A DNA stretch of 64,000 bases from Paraburkholderia haematera (GTDB taxonomy: Bacteria > Pseudomonadota > Gammaproteobacteria > Burkholderiales > Burkholderiaceae). Within the stretch, counting starts at the first letter, position 1, and the number at the start of each line of letters is the position of its first letter. The translations under genes were made by a program, and so were the position numbers. This document shows, piece after piece, positions 25,656 to 34,038 of the stretch. The notes beneath the pieces are model-generated. The model saw only the letters and a program-made list of their open reading frames with translations. It did no database searches and had not been told where the DNA came from. The stretch is from the NCBI RefSeq assembly GCF_905220975.1, contig NZ_CAJNBK010000004.1, positions 1 to 64,000 on the forward strand, read 5' to 3'.

Positions 25656-26813
25656 ATGAGCAGCATTCACAATATCCAGGTTCCGCCGGCAGCCAGTCCG
25701 GGGAATCCGATAGCGAGCATCGATACACCTGCGCTGCTGCTGGACGCCGACGCGTTCGAGCGCAATCTGGATGTCATGCAGGCGCGGGCCGATGAGGCCG
25801 GCGTAGCGTTGCGGCCGCATGCCAAAGCGCACAAATGCCCGGCGATCGCGCTCGCGCAGATCCAGCGCGGGGCGGTCGGCATCTGCTGCCAGAAGGTCAG
25901 TGAGGCGCTCCCCTTCCTTCAAGCCGGCGTCACGGATATTCACGTCAGCAACGAAGTCATCGGTTTGGCGAAGCTTGATTTGCTGGCGCGGATGGCGCGG
26001 CATGGGCGTTTCAGCGTTTGCGTGGACCACCCCGATCAGGTGGTGGCGTTAGCGGCGGCGATCGCCGCACACGGTAGCCGTATCGATGTCTTCGTCGAAA
26101 TCAATGTCGGCCAGAACCGCTGCGGTGTAGCCGATGCCAGGCAGGTGTTGCAATTGCTGGAAGTGATGTCCGCACATGCTCAACTGACGTTCAAAGGCTT
26201 GCAGGCGTATCAGGGCGGTATTCAGCACATCCGCGATCACGCCGGGCGGCGTGACGCCGCAGGGCTTGCCGCGGCCCGTACGGCCGAGGTTGTCGAAGCA
26301 CTCGACCGTGCGGGGGTGGTCTGCGCCGTTGTCACCGGCGGCGGCAGCGGCAGCGTCGAGTTTGATCTCGCCAGTGGGGTCTACACCGAAGTGCAGCCCG
26401 GTTCTTACGTTTTCATGGATGGGGACTACGGTCGCAACGTCTATACCGATGCACTGCGCTTCGAACACAGCCTGTTTCTCGCCACATCGGTGATCAGCGT
26501 TGGCAATAGTGACGCCGGACAGGTCGTGGTCGTCGACGCGGGACTCAAGTCCCTGGCCGTCGATTCCGGTTTGCCGACGGTCTGGGGTGATGGCGGCGCA
26601 AGCAGCACCTTGCACTACACGGTTGTCAACGACGAACACGGAAGTGTACAGATGCTCAATCACGACGTCGTCAAACCTGCGCTGGGCAGTCAGCTTCTAC
26701 TGGTGCCGGGCCATTGCGACCCGACGCTCAATCTGCATGACGAAATCATTGTCTTTCGCGAGGGCCGGGTCGAGGCGATATGGCCAGTGAGCGCGCGCGG
26801 CCATAGCCGTTAG
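25656..26813 (+). CDS. PLP-dependent D-threonine aldolase / D-serine dehydratase-like enzyme
   Basis: This 385-residue enzyme of the alanine-racemase-fold DSD1/D-threonine aldolase family acts on D-beta-hydroxy amino acids. The PLP lysine is expected at K57 in RPHAKAHKCP. The C-terminal metal motif is PGHCDPTLN, giving H352 and D354 (HxD). In my memory of the family HxD is typical of D-threonine aldolases, while HxC marks eukaryotic-type D-serine dehydratases, so an aldolase (D-Thr to glycine plus acetaldehyde) is favoured. It lies 131 bp after M81-2 and just before the D-aminopeptidase pair. In this locus it would use D-Thr or D-Ser released from peptides. Confidence 0.82.
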   Translation: MSSIHNIQVPPAASPGNPIASIDTPALLLDADAFERNLDVMQARADEAGVALRPHAKAHKCPAIALAQIQRGAVGICCQKVSEALPFLQAGVTDIHVSNEVIGLAKLDLLARMARHGRFSVCVDHPDQVVALAAAIAAHGSRIDVFVEINVGQNRCGVADARQVLQLLEVMSAHAQLTFKGLQAYQGGIQHIRDHAGRRDAAGLAAARTAEVVEALDRAGVVCAVVTGGGSGSVEFDLASGVYTEVQPGSYVFMDGDYGRNVYTDALRFEHSLFLATSVISVGNSDAGQVVVVDAGLKSLAVDSGLPTVWGDGGASSTLHYTVVNDEHGSVQMLNHDVVKPALGSQLLLVPGHCDPTLNLHDEIIVFREGRVEAIWPVSARGHSR

Positions 26814-26942
26814 CCTGGCGCCTTCGCTGGAATTTTCGCATTTGCGGTTTGTCCAGTTTGCAAATAGTCTCGTGGTTGAAATTTGTAAGATGTACTGCTA
26901 ACTATTGCGCCTCGGTGGCGCTATGTCATGTGGAGAAGCGTC

Positions 26943-28577
26943 ATGGTGGTTCCAGAGTTGAATGTGGATGTCAGCAGTGCCCTTGACGATATGTTTGCCC
27001 CTTTCAATCGCAGCGATGTGCCGGGTCTGGTGGTGGGTATTACGCAGCGCGGCAAGTTGCTGTACCGGCGCGGCTTCGGGCTCGCCAGCCTGGAGCACGC
27101 AGTGGCCAATACGCCAGGCACGCGCATGCGGATCGGCTCGATCAGCAAGCACTTCGCTGCTGTCTTGACCCTGCTGCTGGTCGAGGAGGGCAAACTCGAT
27201 CTCGACGCGCCGATTCGAAGCTACATTCCCGAACTCACCGGCCCGGGCGGCGACCCCACGGTCAGGCAACTTCTTATGCATCGCGGCGGCTCGCGCTGCT
27301 ATCTCGACATCGGCTTCCTGTGCCGCGGATTGGTGCCACCGCCGCTGGGAACTGCGTTGGCCACGCAGGTTCGTCAGACGGGTCGTAACTTCGCGCCCGG
27401 CGACACGATGATTTACAACAACGGCGGCTATCAACTGGTGTCGATCGCGATCGAAAGGGTGGGCGGTGCGTCGTTCGAGGCGCAGCTAAAGCAGCGCCTG
27501 TTCGATCCGTTGGGGATGCTCGATACAGCGTCGATCCAAAGCGATTACAGCATCACGCCGGGCATTGCGACGATGCATTTGCCGGCGCCGGGCGGCGGCT
27601 GGCGGCGCGGTCTGTTTCCTTCGGAGGAGAACCGCGGCGAGGGCGCCATCGTCTCGACGGTCGACGACATGCTGCGCTGGGCCGAACATCTTCGTACGCG
27701 AGACCGCTTCGGCTCGCTCGCAACCTGGACTGCGCTGACGGAGCTTGCACCCTTTCCAGACGGAACCGCCGGAAGCTATGGATTGGGTGTGATGGTCCAG
27801 ACTTATCGAGGGGTGCGTATCGTGCATCACGCCGGCGGTGTGACCGGTGGGTCGAGCCAGATGCTCACGGCGCCCGACCACGGGCTCGACATCGTGATCA
27901 TCGCCAATGGCGCACCCGCGTGCAATCCGGTGAAGCTGGCTGAGCAGGCGCTCGATCTCATCCTCGCCGACCACCTCGGTGAGCGCACGCCTACGATCGC
28001 GGCGGCTGACTACAAGGATCTGCTAGGCGATTGGTGGTCTGCGGACACCGGCATGATCTATGGCCTGATTGATGAGGAGGGCGTGCTGAAGCTGTCGCTG
28101 TGCGGCAGTTCAAAGGGTTTTCCGTTGGAGAAAGGACTTAACGGCCGGGCGCTTGCGCGGGGCGTCGGCGCGGGCATGGGCGATTTTGAAATCGGGCTGG
28201 ACGAAGCCGCGAGCAGTGATGGGCTGACGGTCAGGTTCGGCGGGCAATCCGCCGTCTATCGAAAGGTCTCCAGGGACACTGCCGATACGGAAGCCTTCAT
28301 TGATGCAGTCACGGGTCAGTACTACAGCGCCGACGCCGACTGCACAGCCGTTATCGCGCGAGATGGTGAGCGCATCGTGCTTCGCTGCGGCGATGCGTAT
28401 GGGCAAGTCGAGAGCGAGCTGACTTGTCTGGGCGAAACGCTTGCATGCGTCTCGCCGTCCTTGATGGGTTGGTCCGCCGCGTTGAGTTTTTCGAAGCAAG
28501 ACGGGCGAATGAGTGGATTCCAGCTCAACTCAGGGCGAACGCGGAATCTCTCGTTCGAACGGAAACAGACAGGCTAA
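26943..28577 (+). CDS. S12-family D-aminopeptidase-like serine hydrolase, copy A
   Basis: The 544-residue protein has the length and layout of the Ochrobactrum D-aminopeptidase (DAP): a penicillin-binding-protein-like catalytic domain to about residue 335 and two C-terminal barrel-like domains. The catalytic motifs are S66-I-S-K69 (SxxK), Y158-N-N160 (YxN) and H296-A-G298 (HxG). There is no signal peptide, so a cytoplasmic site fits. I chose the ATG at 26943 (GGAGA before it). It is a tandem paralogue of the next gene; they differ at only two of the first 60 residues. The expected reaction is release of N-terminal D-residues from peptides or amides. Confidence 0.85.
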   Translation: MVVPELNVDVSSALDDMFAPFNRSDVPGLVVGITQRGKLLYRRGFGLASLEHAVANTPGTRMRIGSISKHFAAVLTLLLVEEGKLDLDAPIRSYIPELTGPGGDPTVRQLLMHRGGSRCYLDIGFLCRGLVPPPLGTALATQVRQTGRNFAPGDTMIYNNGGYQLVSIAIERVGGASFEAQLKQRLFDPLGMLDTASIQSDYSITPGIATMHLPAPGGGWRRGLFPSEENRGEGAIVSTVDDMLRWAEHLRTRDRFGSLATWTALTELAPFPDGTAGSYGLGVMVQTYRGVRIVHHAGGVTGGSSQMLTAPDHGLDIVIIANGAPACNPVKLAEQALDLILADHLGERTPTIAAADYKDLLGDWWSADTGMIYGLIDEEGVLKLSLCGSSKGFPLEKGLNGRALARGVGAGMGDFEIGLDEAASSDGLTVRFGGQSAVYRKVSRDTADTEAFIDAVTGQYYSADADCTAVIARDGERIVLRCGDAYGQVESELTCLGETLACVSPSLMGWSAALSFSKQDGRMSGFQLNSGRTRNLSFERKQTG

Positions 28578-28631
28578 GTGGCTGTCCCGGATCGGACATC
28601 CAGGTTCAAAAAATGTCCTGCTTGGAAAAGT

Positions 28632-28661
28632 TTGCCAATATGGAAAATTCAGCCATATACT
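28632..28661 (+). promoter_or_regulatory. Sigma70-type promoter with operator 6 in the spacer (copy B)
   Basis: TTGCCA (28632-28637) and TATACT (28656-28661) are separated by 18 bases carrying ATATGGAAAATTC. In the matching place before copy A the motif is changed (TTGAAATTT), so the two paralogues are probably regulated differently. Confidence 0.65.
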
Positions 28662-28707
28662 ACTTACTATCGCGCCGCTATGGCGTCAAATCTGTGGAGA
28701 AAGCGTC

Positions 28708-30336
28708 ATGGTGGTTCCAGAGTTGAATGTGGATGTCAGCAGTGCCCTTGACGGTATGTTTGCCCCTTTCAATCGCAGCGATGTGCCGGGTCTGGTGGTG
28801 GGCATTACGCAGCACGGCAAGTTGCTGTACCGGCGCGGCTTCGGGCTCGCCAGTCTGGAGCACGCAGTGGCCAATACGCCGGGCACGCGCATGCGGATCG
28901 CCTCGATAAGCAAGCACTTCGCCGCTCTCCTGGCCCTGCTGCTGGTCGAGGAAGGCAAGCTCGATCTCGACGCGCCGATCCGAAGCTACATTCCCGAACT
29001 CACCGGCCCGGGCGGCGACCCCACGGTCAGGCAACTTCTTATGCATCGCGGCGGCTCGCGCTGCTTTATCGACATCGGCATCCTATGCCGTGGATTGGCG
29101 GTGCCGCCGGCAGGGACCGGCCTGGCCACACAGGTTCGCCAGACGGGGCGTAACTTCGCGCCCGGCGACACGATGCTTTACAACAACGGCGGCTATCACC
29201 TGGTGTCGATCGCGATCGAAAGGGTGGGCGGCGCGTCGTTCGAGGCGCAGTTAAAGCAGCGCCTGTTTGATCCGTTGGGCATGCTCGATACCGATTCGAT
29301 CCCAAGCGATTACAGCATCACGCCGGGTATTGCGACGATGCATACGCCGGCGCCGGGCGGCGGCTGGCGGCGCGGCCTGTTTCCTTCGGAGGAGAATCGC
29401 GGCGCGGGCGGCATCGTCTCGACGGTCGACGACATGCTGCGCTGGGCAGAGCATCTTCGTACGCGAGATCGCTTCGGCTCGCCCGCAACCTGGACTGCGC
29501 TGACCGAGCTTTTGCCCTTTCCAGACGGAGCCGTCGGAGGCTACGCAATGGGTCTGGCGGTCGAGTCCTATCGGGGTGTGCGTATCGTGCATCACTCCGG
29601 AGGCGTGATCGGCGGGACGAGCCAGATGCTCACGGCGCCCGACCATGGGCTCGACATCGTGATCATGGCCAACGGCGCACCCGGGTGCAGCCCGGTAAAG
29701 CTGGCCGAGCAGACGCTCGAACTCATTCTTGCCGACCATCTGGGTGAGCGCGCGCCGACGGTCGCCGCGGCTGACTACAAGGATCTGCTCGGCGAGTGGT
29801 GGTCTGCGGATACCGGCATGGTCTATGGCCTGATTGATGAGGAGGGCGTGCTGAAGCTGTCGCTGTGCGGGGCAGCGCAAGGGGTGCCGTTGAGAAAAGC
29901 ACCGGACGGACGGATCATCTTGCCACCCTTGAACATGGGTGAGGTCGAGCTCGGGCTGGACGATGCTGCCAGGAGCCACGAGTTGACGATCAGGTTCGGT
30001 GGACAATCCGCCGTCTATCGAAAGGTCTCCAGAGACACCGCCGATAGGGAAGCTTTCGTCGAAGCGGTCATGGGCCAGTACTACAGCGCCGACGCTGACT
30101 GCACAGCCGTTATCGCGCGAGATGGTGAACGCATCGTGCTTCGTTGCGGCGATGCGTATGGGCAAGCCGAGTGCGAGCTGATTTGCCTGGGCGAGAAGGT
30201 TGCATGCCTCGCGCCCGCCGTGACCGGTTGGACCGCCGCGTTGAGTTTTTCGAAGCAAGGCGGGCGAATGACAGGATTCCAGATCAACCTGCCGCGCACC
30301 AGGTATCTGTCGTTCGAGCGGAAACCGACACGCTGA
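28708..30336 (+). CDS. S12-family D-aminopeptidase-like serine hydrolase, copy B
   Basis: This is a 542-residue tandem paralogue of copy A with the same motifs: S66-I-S-K69, the YNN motif after GDTML, and HHSGG in place of HHAGG. The start at ATG 28708 is set by alignment with copy A; the frame runs further upstream to 28513 but this part overlaps copy A and is not expected to be coding. The proteins diverge most in the C-terminal domains, around residues 400-430 (KGFPLEKGLNGRALARG versus QGVPLRKAPDGRIILPP), which may change specificity. An intrinsic terminator follows at 30389. Confidence 0.85.
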   Translation: MVVPELNVDVSSALDGMFAPFNRSDVPGLVVGITQHGKLLYRRGFGLASLEHAVANTPGTRMRIASISKHFAALLALLLVEEGKLDLDAPIRSYIPELTGPGGDPTVRQLLMHRGGSRCFIDIGILCRGLAVPPAGTGLATQVRQTGRNFAPGDTMLYNNGGYHLVSIAIERVGGASFEAQLKQRLFDPLGMLDTDSIPSDYSITPGIATMHTPAPGGGWRRGLFPSEENRGAGGIVSTVDDMLRWAEHLRTRDRFGSPATWTALTELLPFPDGAVGGYAMGLAVESYRGVRIVHHSGGVIGGTSQMLTAPDHGLDIVIMANGAPGCSPVKLAEQTLELILADHLGERAPTVAAADYKDLLGEWWSADTGMVYGLIDEEGVLKLSLCGAAQGVPLRKAPDGRIILPPLNMGEVELGLDDAARSHELTIRFGGQSAVYRKVSRDTADREAFVEAVMGQYYSADADCTAVIARDGERIVLRCGDAYGQAECELICLGEKVACLAPAVTGWTAALSFSKQGGRMTGFQINLPRTRYLSFERKPTR

Positions 30337-30388
30337 GCGCCTGCCGGGATCGGCTCACACCAGGAATACACACGAAATCCTGAATGCC

Positions 30389-30422
30389 AGTGACGGGACC
30401 GGAGCCCGTCACTTCTGTTTTG
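30389..30422 (+). terminator. Rho-independent terminator after copy B
   Basis: A perfect 9-bp stem AGTGACGGG (30389-30397) / CCCGTCACT (30405-30413) with a 7-nt loop is followed by TCTGTTTTG. It lies 50 bp after the stop of copy B. Confidence 0.8.
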
Positions 30423-30472
30423 CAGCGCGGTGGAGTCCGCGTTCCGCAGACCATAACCAATCATTGAGGTAG

Positions 30473-31414
30473 ATGAAGCGTATGACGCAAGCTGAGCCTG
30501 TTTCGATTCCCAACACCCGGACAATCGATTTTGTTTCCGGGATCAATGACCAGCAATATTCAATCAGCGTGGCGTTGCCGTGGCTGCCTGCGCCTGAACG
30601 CGGCTATCGGGTGCTCTACGTGCTCGATGGCTATTCCTATTTCGCGAGTGCTACGGAAGCCGTTCGTGCCAACGTGCATGATGTGGTTGTCGTGGGTATC
30701 GGGTATCCCAGCGATCCTGCCTCTGTAAAGAAAGCCATTGAGCCGTTTGGGCCGAAGCCGGGATTGAGCGAACTGGAGTCGATCGCCTACGCGTTCGGGA
30801 TGAGGCGCTCGTATGACCTCAGCTTGCCGATTAGTGCCGATGTCCTTGCTGCACAGAGCCTACCGGTCTTCAAACAGACAACGGAACAGATTGGCGGTCT
30901 CGATGACTTCCTTGCGACGATCGAAACGGAGGTCAAGCCGCGCGTCGCGGAGCTGGTTTCCATCGATCCATCGAACCAGGCCATCTTTGGGCATTCGCTC
31001 GCCGGCATGGCTGTTCTGCACGCGTTATTCGTCGAACCGAACGCCTTTCGAACCTTCATCGCGGCCAGTCCGGCGATCTGGTGGGGCGAGAAAGCGGTGC
31101 TGGCGAACGAGGAAAAATTTTCAGCCGCTGTGGTCGCCGGCACTGTCAGTCCACGGGTGCTCGTGACCATAGGGAGCGAAGAGGAAACGGCGAAACCTGT
31201 CCCGCCCGGGTTCGGTATGGATCAGGCCGAACTCGATGCACGAGTTCGAAGCGCGCGAGCGATCGGGAACGCGCGTGATCTCACCGCAAGATTGCAAGCC
31301 TTGCGCGGATCGAATGGCTATCAGGTTGAGGACGTCGCGATTTTCGACAAACAGGGGCACGGGCTTGCACCGTGGCCGGCGCTCGGTCGCGCAATCGACT
31401 TCGCTTTTAATTGA
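30473..31414 (+). CDS. IroE/esterase-D-like alpha/beta hydrolase, copy A
   Basis: This is a 313-residue hydrolase of the putative-esterase family (PF00756), which includes the siderophore trilactone esterases Fes/IroE. The nucleophile S175 lies in FGHSLAG, and the C-terminal histidine H296 in KQGHGL; VLYVLDGYSYF is the early beta-strand and oxyanion region. There is no signal peptide. GAGGT lies two bases before the ATG at 30473 and eleven before an in-frame ATG at 30482, so the start is uncertain by three residues. It has a tandem paralogue immediately after. In a locus for peptide import it may open ester (lactone) bonds of a depsipeptide; that is inferred. Confidence 0.78.
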   Translation: MKRMTQAEPVSIPNTRTIDFVSGINDQQYSISVALPWLPAPERGYRVLYVLDGYSYFASATEAVRANVHDVVVVGIGYPSDPASVKKAIEPFGPKPGLSELESIAYAFGMRRSYDLSLPISADVLAAQSLPVFKQTTEQIGGLDDFLATIETEVKPRVAELVSIDPSNQAIFGHSLAGMAVLHALFVEPNAFRTFIAASPAIWWGEKAVLANEEKFSAAVVAGTVSPRVLVTIGSEEETAKPVPPGFGMDQAELDARVRSARAIGNARDLTARLQALRGSNGYQVEDVAIFDKQGHGLAPWPALGRAIDFAFN

Positions 31415-31507
31415 AGCGTCTCCAGGGACACCGCCAACGCTGAAGCCTTCATCGTCGCAGAACGATGGAGTCTGCGTTGTGCAGACCATAACCAATCATT
31501 GAGGTAG

Positions 31508-32449
31508 ATGAAGCGTATGACGCAAGCTCAGCCTGTTTCGATTCCCAACACCCGGCGAATCGATTTTGTTTCCGGGATCAATGGCCGTCAATACTCGATT
31601 AGCGTGGCGTTGCCGTGGCTGCCTGCGCCTGAAAGCGGCTACCGGGTGCTCTACGTGCTCGATGCGCATGCCTATTTCACGAGCGCCTTGGAAGCCGTTC
31701 GCGCCAACGTGCGTGATGTGGTTGTCGTGGGTATCGGGTATCCCAGCGATCCAGCTTTTGTCAAAAAAGCCATTGAGCCGCTTGGGCCATTGCCGGGATT
31801 GAACGAACTGACGTCGATGGCCTACGCCTTCGGGCTGACGCGGATGTACGACCTCAGCTTGCCGGTCAGTGCCGATGTCCTTGCTAAGGAAAACATACCG
31901 ATGTTCAATCTGACAACGGAACAGGTTGGTGGTCTCGATGACTTCCTTGCGACGATCGAAACGGAGGTCAAGCCGCGCGTCGCGGAGATGGTTTCCATCG
32001 ACTCATCGAACCAGGCCATCTTTGGGCATTCGCTCGGCGGCCTGGCTGTTCTGCACGCGTTATTTGTCGAGCCGAACGCCTTTCGAACCTTTATCGCGGC
32101 CAGTCCGTCGATCTGGTGGAGCGAGAAAGCGGTGCTGGCGAATGAGGACAATTTTTCGGCCGCTGTGGTCGCCGGCGCTGTCAGTCCACGGGTGCTCGTG
32201 ACCATGGGCAGCGAAGAGGAGACGGCGAAACCTGTCCCCGCCGGGCTCAAGATGGATCAGGCCGAATTCGACGCACGAATTCGAAGCGGGCGAATGGTCG
32301 AGAACGCGCGTGAGCTCACCGCAAGACTGCAAGCCTTGCGCGGATCGAACGGTTATCAGGTTGAGGACTATGCGGTCTTCGCCAAACAGGGGCACGGGCT
32401 TGCAGCGTGGCCGGCGCTCGGCCGCGCGATCGACTTCGCTTTTAATTGA
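31508..32449 (+). CDS. IroE/esterase-D-like alpha/beta hydrolase, copy B
   Basis: The 313-residue paralogue of copy A has nucleophile S175 in FGHSLGG and histidine in KQGHGL. The 48 bases before the coding sequence, ending in TTGAGGTAG, are almost the same as before copy A, so the duplication included the ribosome-binding site. Differences cluster at residues 52-62, 95-115 and 125-140, regions that often form the lid or substrate pocket, so the two enzymes may have divided their substrates. It is likely cotranscribed with copy A. Confidence 0.78.
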   Translation: MKRMTQAQPVSIPNTRRIDFVSGINGRQYSISVALPWLPAPESGYRVLYVLDAHAYFTSALEAVRANVRDVVVVGIGYPSDPAFVKKAIEPLGPLPGLNELTSMAYAFGLTRMYDLSLPVSADVLAKENIPMFNLTTEQVGGLDDFLATIETEVKPRVAEMVSIDSSNQAIFGHSLGGLAVLHALFVEPNAFRTFIAASPSIWWSEKAVLANEDNFSAAVVAGAVSPRVLVTMGSEEETAKPVPAGLKMDQAEFDARIRSGRMVENARELTARLQALRGSNGYQVEDYAVFAKQGHGLAAWPALGRAIDFAFN

Positions 32450-32579
32450 GCGGAACAGGCGGGCGCCCAGTGGGGCGTCGGAGCGCGGGCACTCGCAACT
32501 GACCTGAGCCCGTGTCCTACCGAACGCGTCACTGGGCATCGCCTGAAGAAAGAGTCCGACGTGAAAGCGGACCGACCTG

Positions 32580-33890
32580 TCAGCCGCGAGGGGCGCCCGG
32601 CGCCTTCGCGCGAGCCTGGAAGCGCCGATGCTCCTCGGGTGGCACCAATGACCCGCCCGTCGTCCAGATCACGTGCGTCGCGGCGTTCAAGTCGAGATTG
32701 CGAGCACGCAGGTAGTCGCGACCGGCAGCCGACTCGCTCAGCCATGCCGGACCCCCGACGCCCGCCACGGCCGACGGTTCAAGCTCGATCTCCATGGTCC
32801 GCTTGACCACATGCAACTGCGTGTAGAGCTCGTCGTCGCTGACGGTGAATACGCCGGCTAGCTGCGCGGCCATGAGGGGGCTGACAAGATACGACGCCTG
32901 GCCGACCGCGAGTCCGTCGGCATCCGTGCGATTATCGAGGCCGATGTCATAGACGGACACCGGTTCATCGCAACCGGCCGCCAGTTGGACCAGCATGCAC
33001 GGTGACGCTACGGGCTCCGCGAAGAAGCAATGCACATGCGGGCCGAACAAGGCCTTCAGGCCGTAGGTGATGCCGCCCGGCGCACCGCCAACGCCGCACG
33101 GGATGTACACGAAGAGCGGATGTTCCGCGTCGACGATGCGGCCCGCCTCGGCAAGCTGCGCGGCCAGGTGGCGGGCCGCCGCCGCGTAGCCGAGAAACAG
33201 CATCAACGACCCTTCGTCGTCGACGAAATGACAGCGAGGCATTTCCAGCGCTTGCGCGCGTCCGCCCGCAACGGCCTGGGCATAGTCGCCCTCGTGCTCG
33301 ACGACCCGAACGCCACGCTGCCTCAGGCGCTCTTTCTTCCAGAGTTTTGCGTCGGTGGACATGTGCACGACCGCCTCGAACCCCAGCGCCGCCGCCATCA
33401 CGCCGATACTCAAACCGAGATTGCCTGTGCTGCCGACCGTGACCGTGTGTTGCGCAAACAGCGCCCGCGCCGGCGGCGAGGCGAGGAGCCGGCGATCATC
33501 GGTGGCGTCGATGAGGCCGTATTCGAGCGCGATCGATTCGGCGAGTGCAAGCACCTCATGAAAGCCGCCGCGAGCCTTGATGGAACCTGCAACCGGTAGC
33601 GCATCGTCGCGCTTGATGAACCACGCACCCTGAGGCTTGCCCGAGTCCGTCAATGCGGCTTGCAGGCGGTCGGTGGATACCAGCGGGGACTCTACCTTCC
33701 CTGCGCTCGCGCGGAGCTCGGGAAACAGCTGCGCCATCAACGGCTCGCAGCGCGCCAGCCGCTTCTCGGCATGGGTGATCTGATCCGTCGTCGGAGCGCC
33801 CTTCGGCAAGTTTCGGCCGACATTGGGGTTGAGCCACAGCAACGGTTGCAGCGATCTTAGTTCGGTTAACAAATCGATGGATTCAAGCAT
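32580..33890 (-). CDS. dsdA: D-serine ammonia-lyase
   Basis: This 436-residue PLP enzyme converts D-serine to pyruvate and ammonia. The N-terminus is like E. coli DsdA (LLTELRSLQPLLWLNPNVGR). The PLP lysine is K105 in VAGSIKARGG, and the phosphate-binding glycine loop is TVGSTGNLGLSIG. Length matches DsdA. It is transcribed opposite to the esterase pair, about 150 bp downstream of the TonB receptor gene on the same strand. Release of D-Ser from imported peptide would explain its location here. No dsdC or dsdX is present next to it. Confidence 0.9.
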   Translation of the reverse strand: MLESIDLLTELRSLQPLLWLNPNVGRNLPKGAPTTDQITHAEKRLARCEPLMAQLFPELRASAGKVESPLVSTDRLQAALTDSGKPQGAWFIKRDDALPVAGSIKARGGFHEVLALAESIALEYGLIDATDDRRLLASPPARALFAQHTVTVGSTGNLGLSIGVMAAALGFEAVVHMSTDAKLWKKERLRQRGVRVVEHEGDYAQAVAGGRAQALEMPRCHFVDDEGSLMLFLGYAAAARHLAAQLAEAGRIVDAEHPLFVYIPCGVGGAPGGITYGLKALFGPHVHCFFAEPVASPCMLVQLAAGCDEPVSVYDIGLDNRTDADGLAVGQASYLVSPLMAAQLAGVFTVSDDELYTQLHVVKRTMEIELEPSAVAGVGGPAWLSESAAGRDYLRARNLDLNAATHVIWTTGGSLVPPEEHRRFQARAKAPGAPRG

Positions 33891-33968
33891 TGACTATCTC
33901 GGTGACGCCGGCTCGAATGAGCAACGCATGCGGGTGCGGGCTGAGCGTTCCGCCCCCGCCCCAGCATG

Positions 33969-34000
33969 GCGGCGCGGCCAAACGATGCAGGCCGCGCCGC
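33969..34000 (-). terminator. Strong hairpin between the receptor gene and dsdA
   Basis: A perfect 11-bp GC stem, GCGGCGCGGCC (33969-33979) / GGCCGCGCCGC (33990-34000), with a 10-nt loop follows the stop of the receptor gene. There is no U-run, so it may attenuate or stabilise RNA rather than terminate fully. Confidence 0.5.
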
Positions 34001-34038
34001 GGCGGAGACGCCGGCAATCCCCGCGCTCATGTTCCGCT

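Larger units (their letters stand above)
26943..30336 (+). repeat. Tandem gene duplication, D-aminopeptidase pair
   Basis: Two copies of a gene of about 1.63 kb lie head to tail, offset by 1765 bp (26943 and 28708). DNA identity is high through most of the coding part and falls in the intergenic and C-terminal parts. This is an older duplication that has begun to diverge. Confidence 0.9.
30453..32449 (+). repeat. Tandem gene duplication, esterase pair
   Basis: Two copies of a gene of about 0.94 kb lie head to tail, offset by 1035 bp, each preceded by the same segment (CAGACCATAACCAATCATTG). Together with the D-aminopeptidase pair this makes two adjacent independent tandem duplications in 5.5 kb. 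Confidence 0.9.

Noticed and set aside
28513..28707. N-terminal extension of D-aminopeptidase copy B
   Set aside because: The in-frame extension overlaps the end of copy A and crosses the promoter. Alignment with copy A and the ribosome-binding site place the start at 28708.
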